This document shows positions 49,841 to 58,287 of a stretch of 64,000 bases of DNA, in pieces (the first letter of the stretch is position 1; every line of letters begins with the position of its first letter). Where the stretch lies: positions 62,001 through 126,000 of the forward strand of contig JAIETZ010000005.1 of NCBI GenBank assembly GCA_019744775.1, in the 5' to 3' direction. This stretch comes from Candidatus Obscuribacterales bacterium. GTDB taxonomy: Bacteria > Cyanobacteriota > Vampirovibrionia > Obscuribacterales > Obscuribacteraceae. A program made the position numbers and the translations under genes. The notes beneath the pieces are model-generated. The model made no database searches and was not told where the DNA came from. It saw only the letters and a program-made list of their open reading frames with translations.

Positions 49841-51388
49841 TTAGTGAGCGGCCGTCTCCCCCAAATGGGACGGCCGTTTCAGTATGAAGACTGTGGCAAA
49901 GCAAAGCGCAATGGTAATTCCCATAACTAGAAACGCTTCGTTAAAAGCCATAACAAAAGACTCTTTACGCACAATGCTGTCGATAAGTCTCAGCGCCTGG
50001 TCATATGCCGTTGCCGCATCCGCACCTCGAGTAAGGAACATCTGCGTTAATTGATTTAACCTATCTTGCACTTGCGGTGCTGCCAGCGAAATGGATTCAC
50101 CAATACGTGACGAATGGAAGTGTTCTCTTTGAGTAAGGAATGTTGAGATAAGGGCAATTCCAATTGAGCCGCCGAGGTTGCGCATCATGTTGAATAGAGC
50201 GGAAGCTGAACCTACCTGTTCAATTTCAATGCCGCCGGTAGTTATTGTCGAAAGCGGAACCATAATTAGAGGTTGACCAATAGCTCGAACAAGCAACGAA
50301 GCAATTAATTGGGGACCTGCATGATCGTGAGTCATAAAAGCATTCATCAACGAGCTTATCGCAAATAGGAGTAAGCCGGAGCCAAGCAATAAACGAGGAT
50401 CAAAACGTTTCATCAAGATAGGCACCAATGGAATAATGAGTAGTTGCGGCAACCCCATCCAGACAAGAACTTGTCCTATCTGCAAAGAGTCATAGTTTTG
50501 AATTTGTGTTAAATAAACAGGCAATAGATACACAGACCCATAAAGACCAAACCCAAGTATTACATTTGCCACGCTGCCGATTCCAAAATTGCGTCGAGCA
50601 AGCAATCTCAAGTTGACTAATGGTTGTTTAGTTCGTAGCTCATGTATTAGAAATACAGTCAACGACACGGCAGCAATTACAGCTAGTTTCACTATCAATT
50701 CGGAACCGAACCAGTCTTTGCGATTGCCTTCCTCAAGAACAATCTCCAACGCACCTAGACCTAGAGCCATGCTGGCAATACCAAGCCAATCACCACGCTT
50801 CAGCTCGCTGAATTGTATTGCCTCTTTTGGCAAAGCCCAAAGAAGTATAGCTACCAGTATTGCTCCTGGAATTATGTTGAGATAGAAAATATACTGCCAG
50901 CTAAAAGTATCTGTTAGCCAGCCGCCAATGGCAGGTCCGATTGAAGGAGCAAAAGTTGCCGTCACGGAAAATATAGCCATGCCTACTGGACGTTTGCTCA
51001 AAGGCAAACTAGTCAAAATAATATTCAAGGCCATAGGAATTAGTGTGCCGCCTGTAAATCCTTGCAGCGCTCTAAACATAATCATTGAATTGAGATCCCA
51101 TGCCCAAGCGCAGCACACTGAAAAGAGTATGAATAGACAAGCATTAGTTATTACGTATAAACGCGTTGAAAATATCCGAGACAACCACGGCGTCAAGGGA
51201 ATAGTTATAACTTCGGCAACCAAGTACGAAGTGGCTATCCACGTACCCTCATCCAAGGTTGCACCCAGCGTGCCTTGAATATTTGCCAATGATGAATTGA
51301 CAATTTGAATATCCAATACAGCCATAAATGCGCCGAGGGCAGCACCTAAAACGGCGAACCAGCTCTTAAGTGGGACATGATCTTCCAT
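49841..51388 (-). CDS. MFS drug/proton antiporter, EmrB/QacA (DHA2) family
   Basis: Seen from ATG 51388: 515 residues, about 14 membrane segments. Motif DIQIVNSSLANIQGTLG in helix 1, RALQGFTGGTLIPMALNI, and motif C-like GPAIGGWLTD. These are DHA2 features. It follows the HlyD/EmrA gene with a 13-base gap, and a TetR gene is divergent: a tripartite EmrAB-type pump that needs an outer membrane channel, not encoded here. Substrates unknown. I prefer 51388 over an upstream TTG at 51427, which would overlap the previous gene. Confidence 0.92.
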   Translation of the reverse strand: MEDHVPLKSWFAVLGAALGAFMAVLDIQIVNSSLANIQGTLGATLDEGTWIATSYLVAEVITIPLTPWLSRIFSTRLYVITNACLFILFSVCCAWAWDLNSMIMFRALQGFTGGTLIPMALNIILTSLPLSKRPVGMAIFSVTATFAPSIGPAIGGWLTDTFSWQYIFYLNIIPGAILVAILLWALPKEAIQFSELKRGDWLGIASMALGLGALEIVLEEGNRKDWFGSELIVKLAVIAAVSLTVFLIHELRTKQPLVNLRLLARRNFGIGSVANVILGFGLYGSVYLLPVYLTQIQNYDSLQIGQVLVWMGLPQLLIIPLVPILMKRFDPRLLLGSGLLLFAISSLMNAFMTHDHAGPQLIASLLVRAIGQPLIMVPLSTITTGGIEIEQVGSASALFNMMRNLGGSIGIALISTFLTQREHFHSSRIGESISLAAPQVQDRLNQLTQMFLTRGADAATAYDQALRLIDSIVRKESFVMAFNEAFLVMGITIALCFATVFILKRPSHLGETAAH

Positions 51389-51401
51389 AATGCCACGTCC
51401 T

Positions 51402-52739
51402 CTAACGTACTTTGACGCTAGCAACAACCGACATTCCGGGGACTATCAGATTTTCAAAGCCTTGCAAACTGTCTCTCTTGAAGCGCACTTTCACAGGCAC
51501 TCTCTGGACAATTTTTGTGAAATTGCCAGTGGCGTTATCCGGTGGCAGCAAAGCAAACGTCGCACCCGAGCCAGGAGCAATACTGTCGACAACGCCTTCA
51601 AATTTCTTGTGCGGGAAAGAATCGACCTTAATCTCAACAGATTCACCAGGACGCAATTTCTCAAGCTGAGTCTCTTTGAAGTTGGCAACAAGCCATACAT
51701 CATCAGAGACCACAGTCATCAACTGTTGACCAGGCTGTACTCTCTGACCGGCTTCCACTGTTTTTCTGCCGACTCGACCATTTGTCGGTGAAACAATCCT
51801 TGTATAAGACAATTGCAACTGCGCGTCCGCTAGTTTTGCATTGGCCTCGGAAGTTGCCGATTGAGCAACTGCAAACTGACTTTCATTCACAGCTGTTTGC
51901 ACGTGACTTGCTTTTGCCTGTTGCAATAAACCACCTGATTGCAAAATTTGCGCACGAGCTGAATTAACTGCATGCTCTGCTTCAGCTAATCGACTGCCTG
52001 TTTGACGCACTGCTTCCCTAGCGGCTTCTCTCGATGCTTTTGCTACCTCATAGTCTCGCACCGCTGCATCTCGATCGTGCAGAGAAACTGCGCCTTCATT
52101 GGCAAGCATGACAAATCTTTTGTAATCGGCTTCAGCGCGCACAACTTCTGCAGCTTTTGCGCTGTATTGAGCTTCAGCCTCTTTTATCGCCGCTCTGGCT
52201 GTTCCAACTGCCTGTTGTGATTGACTTAGCAAAGCTTTAGCACTATCTATCTGACCTTGAGCTTCTGTGGTTTTACCACCGGCAGAAATACTGGCAAGAG
52301 AGATGGCGCTTTGAGCTGCTTGCGCATTGTGCTCAGCAGTTTCAAGTGACGCCTGAGCTTGTTTGACTCGTACCTCAAAATCTTTCGGATCGAGAATCAC
52401 CAAAGGCTGTCCGGCAACAACGTGCTCATTGTCATCAACAAGTACTCTTTCGACGGTGCCGTTTATCCGGCTGCTTATTTGGTGCAAATGACCTGTTGTG
52501 TAGGCATCGTCGGTTTGCTCATAGGTGAGAAAATAATTGACTGAGTTATAACCAACCACAAGTAGCGTAAGACTTGCAACCAAAATGACGGAACCAATCA
52601 ACTTAGTTTTGGCAGAAAAACGACTGGCAATGGTGGACTTTCCCTCAGTTTGTTCAACCGGAGGCAGAAGACGGCAAAAGGCGCCAGCTTCCTTTGCTGT
52701 CTCCTTTTCCTTCATATATTTAAGTTCTGCCGGTGACAT
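51402..52739 (-). CDS. HlyD/EmrA-type membrane fusion protein
   Basis: Periplasmic adaptor of an efflux pump. Seen: 445 residues. A cytoplasmic N-terminus, one membrane segment at about 48-70 (SVILVASLTLLVVGYNSVNYF), a biotinyl-lipoyl-like half-motif (DDNEHVVAGQPLVILD), a long Ala/Gln-rich coiled-coil hairpin at about 130-320, the second half (GQRVQPGQQLMTVVSD) and a barrel domain with GSGATFALLPPDNATGNF, typical of EmrA. Gene order EmrA then EmrB, on the minus strand. Confidence 0.93.
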   Translation of the reverse strand: MSPAELKYMKEKETAKEAGAFCRLLPPVEQTEGKSTIASRFSAKTKLIGSVILVASLTLLVVGYNSVNYFLTYEQTDDAYTTGHLHQISSRINGTVERVLVDDNEHVVAGQPLVILDPKDFEVRVKQAQASLETAEHNAQAAQSAISLASISAGGKTTEAQGQIDSAKALLSQSQQAVGTARAAIKEAEAQYSAKAAEVVRAEADYKRFVMLANEGAVSLHDRDAAVRDYEVAKASREAAREAVRQTGSRLAEAEHAVNSARAQILQSGGLLQQAKASHVQTAVNESQFAVAQSATSEANAKLADAQLQLSYTRIVSPTNGRVGRKTVEAGQRVQPGQQLMTVVSDDVWLVANFKETQLEKLRPGESVEIKVDSFPHKKFEGVVDSIAPGSGATFALLPPDNATGNFTKIVQRVPVKVRFKRDSLQGFENLIVPGMSVVASVKVR

Positions 52740-52758
52740 GACTAAATTCCCTCAAGCG

Positions 52759-52778
52759 AACTAACCATCTAGTTAGTT
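52759..52778 (-). promoter_or_regulatory. operator 1 for the TetR regulator
   Basis: AACTAAC and GTTAGTT form a perfect 7-bp inverted repeat with a 6-base spacer, 20 bases before the HlyD-type gene. Its half-site ACTAAC reappears in operator 2. Confidence 0.6.
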
Positions 52779-52889
52779 AATAGTATAAATCCGTTGGCTG
52801 CCTTTGTCAAGTTAGCCTATAATTAGCCGTAAGCCTCGCAAACTTCGGCTTCTCCGACCCCTTCTGAGTAGCCGCGAGAGATTTAATCA

Positions 52890-52903
52890 ACTAACCGGTT
52901 GGT
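52890..52903 (+). promoter_or_regulatory. operator 2 for the TetR regulator
   Basis: ACTAACCGGTTGGT is nearly palindromic (one mismatch) and shares the ACTAAC half-site with operator 1. It lies 28 bases before the tetR-family gene. Two sites fit control of both divergent promoters. Confidence 0.55.
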
Positions 52904-52931
52904 AATTGTAATTAAATCAAAGGAATCCATC

Positions 52932-53558
52932 ATGTCTACAAAAGCCACGCGCGACCCCGAAGCTACACGCAACCGCATTCTCGATGCAGCCGAGCAGGAA
53001 TTTGCCAAGGCTGGACTCTTGGGCGCCCGCACAGAAGCCATCGCTTCCAAGACGGCGGTCACCAAAGCCATGCTCTTTTATTACTTTGAGGACAAAGAGA
53101 CTCTTTATAAAGCTGTCCTTGAACGAACATTTGCCAAACGGGTACGCGCAATGCAACGCATGGACATCAATGCCGCTAAGGCAGAAGATGCCCTGAGAAG
53201 CTTCGTACAGGTATTTCTAGAAGAAATTTCTGCCAGCACTCATATGGGTTCAATGTTTATCTACGAGAGCATTCAGAACAAAGGCAAGTACTACCAAGAA
53301 ATTGCGATCGCTACACTCTATGCTCCCCTGGTGGCAATTATTCAACGAGGTGTGGCCAATGGTGAGTTTCGCAAGCTGGATCCGGTACATACTACGGTAA
53401 ATATCATTGGTGTGTGTTCGTTCTATTTTCTCGTACGCGAGAATATGAAACATCTCTGGCATCCGACAGCAGATCTTTTAGATCCGGAAATGATTCAACA
53501 ACACATAAGTGAAGCTATAGAATTTATTCTGGCAGGCGTTCGGCAAACTAATAAGTAG
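52932..53558 (+). CDS. TetR/AcrR family transcriptional regulator
   Basis: Seen from ATG 52932 (AGGA seven bases upstream): 208 residues. The N-terminal helix-turn-helix is at about 15-60 (ILDAAEQEFAKAGLLGART and KTAVTKAMLFYYFEDKETL), with a C-terminal helical ligand-binding domain. It is divergent from an EmrAB-type pump and two matching dyads occur between them, so it most likely represses the pump and itself until a ligand binds. Confidence 0.92.
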   Translation: MSTKATRDPEATRNRILDAAEQEFAKAGLLGARTEAIASKTAVTKAMLFYYFEDKETLYKAVLERTFAKRVRAMQRMDINAAKAEDALRSFVQVFLEEISASTHMGSMFIYESIQNKGKYYQEIAIATLYAPLVAIIQRGVANGEFRKLDPVHTTVNIIGVCSFYFLVRENMKHLWHPTADLLDPEMIQQHISEAIEFILAGVRQTNK

Positions 53559-53609
53559 AAGCGCCTATTATTGACCAAATCTCACGGCGCTGTATCTATC
53601 CAGTTGTCT

Positions 53610-54356
53610 CTAAACCAGCTGTTTCTTTTTACCAAAGATTTTGTTCCAGATCATCATGACCGGATCATAAAACTCATCAACTACGCGTTCCTTGAGAGGA
53701 ATGATGGCGTTGTCGGTGATGTGAATTTCTTCCGGACAAACTTCCGAACAACATTTTGTGATATTGCAGAAACCTATTCCTTCTTGGTCTTTGATGAATT
53801 CAGCGCGGTTCAATGTATCCATCGGGTGCATTTCGAGTCCGGCTGTTCTAACAAGGAAACGCGGTCCAAAAAACGCATCCTTGCGATCGTGGTCTCTCAG
53901 CACGTGACAAACGTCCTGGCAAAGGAAGCATTCAATACATTTGCGGAATTCCTGAACGCGCTCAATATCTTCCTGGTAAAAGGTCCAATCAGCATCAGGC
54001 GCCGGAGTAAATCCTGGAATGCGCTTATTTACTTCGTAATTCCAAGATACGTCTGTAACCAAATCTTTGATTACAGGGAATGTATGCAATGGTTCAACCC
54101 GAATTTCCTCGCCGTCAGCAAAGTGATCCATACGAGTTTTGCACATAAGACTCGGACGGCCGTTTACTTCAGCGCTGCAAGATCCGCATTTGGCGGCTTT
54201 GCAGTTCCAACGCACGGCAAGTTCAGGATCTTCATGGGCTTGGATGTAGTGTATGGCATCGAGAACTACCATGCCTTCTTCGATAGGCACCTTGTAGGTT
54301 TTAAATTCGCCCGTGTCCTTATCACCACGAAAAACGGATAGTGTCGCTTCACGCAT
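53610..54356 (-). CDS. sdhB: succinate dehydrogenase iron-sulfur subunit
   Basis: Carries electrons from the flavin to the quinone site. Seen from ATG 54356: 248 residues. A 2Fe-2S site NCKAAKCGSCSAEVNG with further Cys in LMCKTRM, then CIECFLCQDVC and CSEVCPEEIHI for the 4Fe-4S and 3Fe-4S clusters. Start has AGGAG upstream and overlaps the sdhA stop by eight bases. The layout resembles the anchor-single (Sdh1-like) enzymes of actinobacteria. It converges with the tetR gene. Confidence 0.95.
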   Translation of the reverse strand: MREATLSVFRGDKDTGEFKTYKVPIEEGMVVLDAIHYIQAHEDPELAVRWNCKAAKCGSCSAEVNGRPSLMCKTRMDHFADGEEIRVEPLHTFPVIKDLVTDVSWNYEVNKRIPGFTPAPDADWTFYQEDIERVQEFRKCIECFLCQDVCHVLRDHDRKDAFFGPRFLVRTAGLEMHPMDTLNRAEFIKDQEGIGFCNITKCCSEVCPEEIHITDNAIIPLKERVVDEFYDPVMMIWNKIFGKKKQLV

Positions 54357-56169
54357 GTGCAGGCTCCTTCTTAGCAAATAGTTTCTTCAAATCTTCAGGC
54401 ATCTCATTTAACGGTGATTCTTTAAGAGCCATTTTGCCGCCCTCTAAAGAACTAGAGTAATTGAACTTGCCAAAATCAGCCTCTGTATTTGGATAATCGA
54501 GACGACTGTGAGCACCGCGACTTTCCTTTCTTAGCAGTGCAGCTTTAGCAATTGCCTGTGAGCAAATAAGCATCGTCTTCAAGTTCAAGGCAAGGTGCCA
54601 ACCTGGATTAAACAGTTTGGTGCCTTGCGCTTTGGCATTATCGACTTCTGCTTGCAGTGCTTCCAATTCGGCAATTCCTTGTTTCAAGTCATTCTCTTCA
54701 CGGAAGATGCCTACATACTTGCTCATGATTTCATGTAGCTTCGTTTGCACATCGTATGGATTCAAGCCGTTTGCGCGCTTGAATGGTGCTTCCAATTCTT
54801 CAATAGCTGCGGTGATATCAGCCTCATTGATCTTCGGTTGCCCGCCGATTTTCTTAGCAAATTCCGCGGCACCGGCTCCGGCACGTTGACCAAAGACTAT
54901 CAAATCGGACAATGAATTTCCGCCCAGCCTATTAGAGCCATGCATGCCACCGGCAACTTCGCCTGCGGCAAATAAGCCCGGAACACGTGTACCGGCAGTG
55001 TCAGCATCAACGCGAATGCCACCCATGATGTAGTGCATTGTCGGTCCTACTTCCATAGGTCCGGCAGTGATATCTACATCAGCCAATTCCTTGAACTGGT
55101 GATACATACTGGGAAGCTTTTTCTTGACGCGCTCGGAATCTTGATAGCTGATATCCAAGAAAACGCCACCATGTGGTGAACCACGTCCTTCCTTTACTTC
55201 CGTGTAGATAGCGCGAGCTACGTTGTCTCTTGTGGATAATTCAGGTGGACGGCGATCATTTGTCTTTTCACCCTTCATTGCCGCATCAACCCAACGTTTC
55301 GCTTCTTCCTCGTCAGCAGCGTATTCATTACGCCTGTCTTCAGGCAGATATTTCCACATGAAGCGCTCGCCTTTGTTATTACGCAGAATTCCGCCTTCAC
55401 CGCGCACAGCTTCTGTTACTAGAATTCCTCTCACGCCTGGCGGCCAGACCATGCCTGTTGGGTGGAATTGCACGAATTCCATGTCAATTAGATCAGCACC
55501 GGCCTCGTAAGCCAGACCTTGACCGTCACCTGTGTACTCCCATGAGTTCGACGTCACAGGGAAAGAACGACCAACACCGCCAGTTGCTAAAACTACTGCT
55601 TTAGCTTTGAACAATACATATCTGCCGTCTTGACGGAAATAGCCAAATGCTCCGGCAATTGTGTCGCCGTCTTTCAGCAATTTACTGATGGCGCATTCCA
55701 TATAGACTTTGATACCCTGGTGCACGCCTTGATCTTGCAGAGTGCGGATCATCTCAAGACCGGTACGGTCACCGACGTGACAGAGTCGCTTATATGTATG
55801 ACCACCAAAGGCGCGCTGCAGAATTTTGCCATTTTTGGTTCTGTCGAAGACAGCACCCCAGTGCTCAAGCTCGCGTACGCGATCAGGAGCTTCTTGCGCA
55901 TGCAATTGAGCCATGCGCCAATTGTTGAGCATCTTACCGCCCATCATGGTGTCGCGGAAGTGTGTTTCCCAGCCATCAGCCGAGTCCACGTTACCTAGTG
56001 CAGCTGCTACACCGCCTTCAGCCATAACAGTATGCGCTTTACCCAAAAGCGACTTACAAACAAGACCTACAGACAAGCCCTTTGCCGAAGCTTCAATTGC
56101 CGCTCTCAGTCCGGCGCCACCAGCGCCGATAACCAGAACGTCATGTTCATGTGTTTCGTAATTTGCCAT
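54349..56169 (-). CDS. sdhA: succinate dehydrogenase / fumarate reductase flavoprotein subunit
   Basis: Oxidises succinate to fumarate (or the reverse). Seen: 606 residues. FAD-binding VLVIGAGGAGLRAAIEAS near the start, the FAD-linked His in GKAHTVMAEGGVAAALGN, EFVQFHPTGM, and the catalytic HxM/Arg regions including GGIRVDADTAGTRVPGLFAAGE and HGSNRLGGNSLSDLIVFG. It starts one base from the sdhC stop and overlaps sdhB. Size and motifs match complex II flavoproteins. Confidence 0.96.
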   Translation of the reverse strand: MANYETHEHDVLVIGAGGAGLRAAIEASAKGLSVGLVCKSLLGKAHTVMAEGGVAAALGNVDSADGWETHFRDTMMGGKMLNNWRMAQLHAQEAPDRVRELEHWGAVFDRTKNGKILQRAFGGHTYKRLCHVGDRTGLEMIRTLQDQGVHQGIKVYMECAISKLLKDGDTIAGAFGYFRQDGRYVLFKAKAVVLATGGVGRSFPVTSNSWEYTGDGQGLAYEAGADLIDMEFVQFHPTGMVWPPGVRGILVTEAVRGEGGILRNNKGERFMWKYLPEDRRNEYAADEEEAKRWVDAAMKGEKTNDRRPPELSTRDNVARAIYTEVKEGRGSPHGGVFLDISYQDSERVKKKLPSMYHQFKELADVDITAGPMEVGPTMHYIMGGIRVDADTAGTRVPGLFAAGEVAGGMHGSNRLGGNSLSDLIVFGQRAGAGAAEFAKKIGGQPKINEADITAAIEELEAPFKRANGLNPYDVQTKLHEIMSKYVGIFREENDLKQGIAELEALQAEVDNAKAQGTKLFNPGWHLALNLKTMLICSQAIAKAALLRKESRGAHSRLDYPNTEADFGKFNYSSSLEGGKMALKESPLNEMPEDLKKLFAKKEPAHA

Positions 56170-56170
56170 T

Positions 56171-56950
56171 TTAGAAAAGCCTTATATCAGTAAATAAACC
56201 GCTAGCAACAGAGCGCACGTAGAAGTCCGCAAAGCCAACTGAAAATAGCGAGCACCAAGCCCAGAACATGTGGTGTTCATTGAGCTTAGTCACCCTTTCC
56301 CAAATCTTGAAGCTTTGCTTAGACGTTGCCGAGCAAGAGAAGCAATCCAACCTTCCGCCTACCAAATGTCTCCATGCATGACAGCCGAAACTGTATAACG
56401 AAAGCAACATGACGTTTGCAACCAAAACTAAACTGCCGACGCCGACACCAAAGTGTCCGTCGAAATTGAAAGCAATAATTGCGTCATACCAGAGAAACGC
56501 CAGAACAATTGTCGCCAGATAAAAGAAATAGCGATGCAAATTTTGCAGTATGAAAGGGAAAGAGGTTTCACCACAATATTTCTCGCCACCGAAGTGACCG
56601 ACAGAACATCCCGGCGGATCAGCAAAGTACGCTCTGTAATAAGCCTTGCGATAGTAATAGCAAGTAGCACGAAATCCTGCCGGTATCCAGAGAATAAATG
56701 CAGCAGGCGGTACATAAGGAATAATTGCCGCAGGCAACATCTTCACCAAATCAAGCATGAATTTGGGAGAGAAAAATGGCGACAAGTATGGTCCCCATTC
56801 GTAGTAGTTATTTTCAAATACACGAAAAGTTGCGTAGACGATAAACAAACCAAAACCAATTGCCACAAGCATTGGTTCAATCCACCACGCGTCACGTCTT
56901 GCCGTAACCCCAAAGCCCTCGGGTTTTACGACATCTTTTGTTGCTTCCAT
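56171..56950 (-). CDS. sdhC: succinate dehydrogenase membrane anchor (Sdh1-type)
   Basis: Seen: 259 residues with about five membrane segments and several His residues that could bind heme (LHRYFFYLA, GCHAWRHLVGG, NEHHMFWAW) together with a cysteine-rich loop (ADPPGCSVGHFGG...C and GGRLDCFSCSATS). It matches the larger single anchor of the Sdh1/Frd-like complexes known in actinobacteria rather than separate SdhC and SdhD. It is the first gene of the operon, with a perfect TATAAT 72 bases upstream. Confidence 0.82.
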   Translation of the reverse strand: MEATKDVVKPEGFGVTARRDAWWIEPMLVAIGFGLFIVYATFRVFENNYYEWGPYLSPFFSPKFMLDLVKMLPAAIIPYVPPAAFILWIPAGFRATCYYYRKAYYRAYFADPPGCSVGHFGGEKYCGETSFPFILQNLHRYFFYLATIVLAFLWYDAIIAFNFDGHFGVGVGSLVLVANVMLLSLYSFGCHAWRHLVGGRLDCFSCSATSKQSFKIWERVTKLNEHHMFWAWCSLFSVGFADFYVRSVASGLFTDIRLF

Positions 56951-57028
56951 ATTTCATTTCCCTTCAGCGAACAAATTTCGCGCGCAAAAACCGGAGCACT
57001 AAGCCAGTCCGCATTTAAACGCAATCAA

Positions 57029-57034
57029 ATTATA
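57029..57034 (-). promoter_or_regulatory. -10 box of the sdhCAB operon
   Basis: TATAAT in minus sense, about 79 bases before sdhC. No good -35 box is seen at 16-18 bases. Confidence 0.4.
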
Positions 57035-57124
57035 GCTAAATGAAGATGCCAGGTGGGTTCGCTTACTGTTGTCAGCAAGGAACAAATAGGCGAATTCTCG
57101 TTAAGGCTTTGCTATCTGCGCAAG

Positions 57125-57445
57125 CTATGAACCAGTTACCGCCATGGTGATAACGACAACAGCAAGTGAACATAGTAGTATCAAAAGTCCAGCAGGCATA
57201 AATTTGCGGCTTTTCGTAAAACGAAAATAGAACATTACTGTAAGTAGAACCGACAAAACATCAGCAGTGATCAATGCTATCTTTGCATCTGTTTGACTCC
57301 ACGTATAGCAGCCGGCTAACAGACCAGAACTAATTATTCCGGAGATTAGAGATGGCTTACTTTTGGCTTTTATAAAACCGATTATTCCACCTATAAATAT
57401 GAATACGGCAAGAACGATCACCGTAAGTTTCGCTATCTCAACCAC
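57125..57445 (-). CDS. TMEM14-like small membrane protein
   Basis: Seen from GTG 57445: 106 residues, four hydrophobic segments. The first reads AVFIFIGGIIGFIKAKSKPSLISGI, a pattern (GGxxGFxKAxSxxSLxxG) typical of the TMEM14 family. GGAGAG is six bases upstream. The frame is open further upstream into the second repeat family, which is not coding. Family members in eukaryotes transport heme or fatty acids; the bacterial role is unknown. No partner gene. Confidence 0.78.
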   Translation of the reverse strand: MVEIAKLTVIVLAVFIFIGGIIGFIKAKSKPSLISGIISSGLLAGCYTWSQTDAKIALITADVLSVLLTVMFYFRFTKSRKFMPAGLLILLCSLAVVVITMAVTGS

Positions 57446-57472
57446 AATTACTCTCCGTTGTATCGAATTACA

Positions 57473-57567
57473 GTCATCCTGAGGAGCAGCACAGCTGCGA
57501 CAAAGGATCTCGCTACTTAAGATACGAGATTCTTCGCATCGGCGCCAGCGCCTTTGCTCAGAATGAC
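57473..57567. repeat. GTCATCCTGAG-type inverted repeat pair (MITE-like)
   Basis: The element begins GTCATCCTGAGG and ends CTCAGAATGAC, with inner ATCTCG/CGAGAT arms around a 14-base AT-rich centre, making an imperfect 95-bp inverted repeat. A single half occurs at 18545-18582. No transposase is in the window. The rest of 57568-57682 shows only a weak GGGTGCGTTGCAC that may be a decayed REP copy. Confidence 0.7.
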
Positions 57568-57682
57568 GTACAGGTGGTTGCAAATATGGTGGCACAATAC
57601 ATGCAAAGGGTGCGTTGCACGAATTTATCTGCAAGACACTATTCATGCCGATTTCGGATTATTTTTGTGTTATCATATGGCG

Positions 57683-57758
57683 GATTGAAGGTTATAATTC
57701 TTCCAAAGCAATATCTTTGGTGCCCCTTCAATATTGCTTCTAGATATAGAGGTGAACC
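57683..57758 (+). promoter_or_regulatory. leader with two mutually exclusive folds
   Basis: A TATCAT (57671-57676) would start transcription near 57683. Fold A pairs ATTGAAGG (57684-57691) with CCTTCAAT (57725-57732) and, inside, CCAAAG (57703-57708) with CTTTGG (57715-57720). Fold B pairs AGCAATAT (57707-57714) with ATATTGCT (57731-57738), using bases of both A stems, and ends 9 bases before the ribosome site AGAGGTG. This is the design of a translational switch; it matches no family I know. Confidence 0.45.
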
Positions 57759-58274
57759 ATGACAAATTTAGTCTCAAGAAAAGCCGACCAGATTGTCATA
57801 AGAGAAGCAGCTGTAAGTGATTTAGCTGCAATAAATTGGATTTACAACTTCTGGGTTGGTCAATCAACCGCCAGTTTTGATACCAGAGAAATGGCCGAAG
57901 CTGAGCGTTGGAATTGGTTCAACGAACACGAAAGACAAGACTTGCCTGTTCTAGTTGCTGAAGCAAAAGGACAAGTCGTCGGCTGGATAAGCCTTTCCTA
58001 CTATCATGCACGTTGCCGCGATACGGTAGAAGCATCCTTGTATATACATCCGCAGCATCGCAGCCGCGGTACAGGCAAAAAGCTCATGGCTGAACTCATG
58101 AAGCGTGCCGAGCAAAACAAGTATCACAGCGTGATAGTATTGATCTGTACTGAAAATTTAGCCAGTCTCAGATTGATTCGTGACTTCGCTTTTGAAAAAG
58201 TCGGCACTATTGCCGAAATGGGACGCAAATTTGATCGCTGGCTTGATATCGCAGTCTTCCAGAAAATCATTTAA
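57759..58274 (+). CDS. GNAT N-acetyltransferase (PAT/Bar-like)
   Basis: Seen: 171 residues. IREAAVSDLAAINWIYN at the start, EASLYIHPQHRSRGTGKKLM as the acetyl-CoA loop (RSRGTGKKL) and NLASLRLIRDFAFEKVGTIAEMG near the end: the pattern of phosphinothricin acetyltransferase-like enzymes. Amines of unusual amino acids are usual substrates of this subgroup; the physiological one is unknown. AGAGGTG precedes ATG 57759. An alpha/beta hydrolase gene follows after 13 bases. Confidence 0.9.
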   Translation: MTNLVSRKADQIVIREAAVSDLAAINWIYNFWVGQSTASFDTREMAEAERWNWFNEHERQDLPVLVAEAKGQVVGWISLSYYHARCRDTVEASLYIHPQHRSRGTGKKLMAELMKRAEQNKYHSVIVLICTENLASLRLIRDFAFEKVGTIAEMGRKFDRWLDIAVFQKII

Positions 58275-58287
58275 AAGCGGCAAGATA

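Noticed and set aside
49843-49875. GC-rich hairpin at the 3' end of the MFS gene as terminator
   Set aside because: It lies inside the coding region (last residues of the protein) and has no T-tract after it.
53571-54341. A 256-residue open frame on the plus strand across sdhB
   Set aside because: It lies opposite the clear sdhB gene, whose cysteine motifs explain the sequence; its product shows no family motif.
56453-57043. A 196-residue plus-strand frame across sdhC
   Set aside because: Shadow of sdhC and its leader; no ribosome site, motifs or membrane pattern of its own.
57586-57620. GGGTGCGTTGCAC region as an eleventh REP copy
   Set aside because: Only one arm resembles the core; it cannot form the 8-bp hairpin.
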